Source: Paraburkholderia franconis (GTDB taxonomy: Bacteria > Pseudomonadota > Gammaproteobacteria > Burkholderiales > Burkholderiaceae). Taken from it: 64,000 nucleotides of DNA. Shown here piece after piece: positions 63,124-64,000 of the stretch. Under the pieces are notes generated by a model. That model made no database searches and was not told the DNA's origin. It saw nothing but the letters and a program-made list of their open reading frames with translations. The position numbers were made by a program, and so were the translations under genes. Where the stretch lies: contig NZ_WHNP01000022.1 in assembly GCF_009362735.1 (NCBI RefSeq), forward strand, positions 1 through 64,000, in the 5' to 3' direction. Position 1 is the stretch's first letter. Every line of letters starts with the position of its first letter.

Positions 63124-64000
63124 CCTGACCTCCACTCATGATTTCGGGCGCTGCTGCGTCTGCGCCCGCGCGTTCGAATGACGTCGACATCGGCGCGACG
63201 GGCATCGCCGGGCGATCGTTGATCGCAAGGCTCAGCAACTCGGGGCGCGCGTAGTGACCCACCGAGTCCATCATCCGTTTGCGCTTCGTGATCAGCGACA
63301 TGTCGAGATCGGCGACCACCATCCCTTCGCCTTCGCGCAACGGCGCGGCAAGATGCTGCCCTTCGGGCGACACGATCGCCGTCATGCAGCCGCCGCGCAG
63401 CGCCTTTTGCAGCTTCGGGTCCGTCGTCACGGATTCGATCTGCGCGTCGGTGAGCCAGCCCGTCGAGTTGACGACGAAGCAGCCCGATTCGAGCGCGTGA
63501 TGACGGATCGTCACCTCGATCTGCTCGGCGAAAATCGGCCCGACGAGCGAGCCCGGAAACTGGCTGCAATGGATCTCTTCGTGCTGCGTCATCAGCGCAT
63601 AGCGCGCGAGCGGGTTGTAGTGCTCCCAGCACGCGAGCGCGCCGACACGCGCGATGCCCGTGTGCGCGACCTTGAGCCCCGCCGCATCGCCTTGGCCCCA
63701 GATCATCCGCTCGTGAAACGTCGGCGTGATCTTGCGGCGCTTGAGCACGAGACGCCCGTCGACATCGAACACGAGCTGCGTGTTGTACAGGCTGCCGTGA
63801 TCGCGTTCGTTCACGCCGAGCACGACGACCATCGCATGAAGGCGCGCGCGTTCGGCAACGGCCTGCGTGACGGGGCCCGGCACGACGACGGCCTGCTCAT
63901 AGAGCTGCATGTGTTCGGCGCCCGACGCGACAGGCGGACACACGAACGAAAAGTACGGGTAGTACGGCACGAACGTCTCGGGAAAGACGATCAGTTGCAC
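63092..64000 (-). CDS. nitC: Nit1C nitrilase (Nit6803 type), cut by window edge
   Basis: At least 302 aa of a carbon-nitrogen hydrolase; the first part lies beyond position 64000. The catalytic Glu (FPETFVPYYPYFS), Lys (LKRRKITPTFHERMIWGQGD) and Cys (GALACWEHYNPLAR) triad is complete. The WGQGD and CWEHYNP wording is that of the Synechocystis-type nitrilase Nit6803, which acts on aliphatic and aromatic nitriles. It is probably the first or second gene of the operon; the promoter, a MSMEG_0572-type gene and a sigma54 activator (NitA) would be to the right. Confidence 0.9.
   Translation of the reverse strand: MQLIVFPETFVPYYPYFSFVCPPVASGAEHMQLYEQAVVVPGPVTQAVAERARLHAMVVVLGVNERDHGSLYNTQLVFDVDGRLVLKRRKITPTFHERMIWGQGDAAGLKVAHTGIARVGALACWEHYNPLARYALMTQHEEIHCSQFPGSLVGPIFAEQIEVTIRHHALESGCFVVNSTGWLTDAQIESVTTDPKLQKALRGGCMTAIVSPEGQHLAAPLREGEGMVVADLDMSLITKRKRMMDSVGHYARPELLSLAINDRPAMPVAPMSTSFERAGADAAAPEIMSGGQDECQHEPVAG

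Overview
The window is high-GC proteobacterial DNA with dense, often overlapping genes (ATGA start/stop junctions). The gene families (Gram-negative porins of the Burkholderia type, OhrR/Ohr, MXKDX-type Met-rich peptide, many LysR/MarR/GntR regulators, XDH-type Mo operon with a cytochrome) point to Burkholderiaceae, most likely a soil Paraburkholderia or Caballeronia. The mix of regulators, catabolic operons and gene remnants suits a secondary chromosome or chromid. This placement is inference; no rRNA or tRNA is present to anchor it.

Layout. 1-232 is the 5' end of an IS630-type transposase running off the left edge. 464-2053 encodes a CSS-motif/EAL c-di-GMP phosphodiesterase. 2090-6831 is a DctB/DctD-like sigma54 two-component pair beside a 2-hydroxycarboxylate (CitS-family) transporter that has a well-matched -24/-12 promoter and two phased upstream repeats. 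7658-9154 is the ohr/ohrR peroxide module with three matching palindromic operators and an extra small secreted protein gene in front of ohr. 9334-14913 holds a GNAT enzyme, 3-hydroxybutyryl-CoA dehydrogenase, hypotheticals, a YceI remnant and an ECF sigma/anti-sigma pair. 15007-18130 holds a CLC antiporter, a MarR regulator and a methyltransferase.

18210-21471 is a complete mrpX-yedY1-yedZ1 / sigF-nrsF reactive-chlorine defence module. Exact GTAACC-N16-CGAA promoters point outwards on both strands of the central intergenic region. 21539-25160 carries an MFS exporter, a LysR regulator and a lone phoU. 25485-30406 is the glycolate oxidase locus glcC-glcDEF. 30430-32024 is hipBA with four operators spaced exactly 26 bp apart. 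32303-43226 is regulator-rich (LysR, MocR, MalT-like LuxR, Crp/Fnr) with a DJ-1/PfpI protein, an acyl-CoA ligase and several broken genes. 43258-49091 is a porin plus a cytochrome c / [2Fe-2S] / molybdopterin dehydrogenase operon. 49107-55769 contains a four-repeat membrane protein, flavohaemoglobin, a chimeric scar joining a chemoreceptor to a fatty-acid transporter, a second porin, an SDR and an ArsR-SRPBCC pair.

55828-64000 (minus strand, open at the right edge) is the most interesting region. It is a Nit1C cluster: nitrilase, radical SAM, GNAT, AIR-synthase-like, MSMEG_0570-like and flavin oxidoreductase genes. It is extended without a break by an LnmK-like acyltransferase/decarboxylase-fold gene and a B12-dependent acyl-CoA mutase. 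Nit1C is linked in other bacteria to growth on cyanide and nitriles. Coupling it to a carbon-skeleton mutase and an LnmK homologue suggests a biosynthetic or assimilatory pathway whose product is unknown.

Several gene remnants (LysR N-terminus, PanE C-terminus, DUF445 C-terminus, YceI C-terminus, MCP/AtoE fusion) show repeated deletion in the 12-52 kb stretch.
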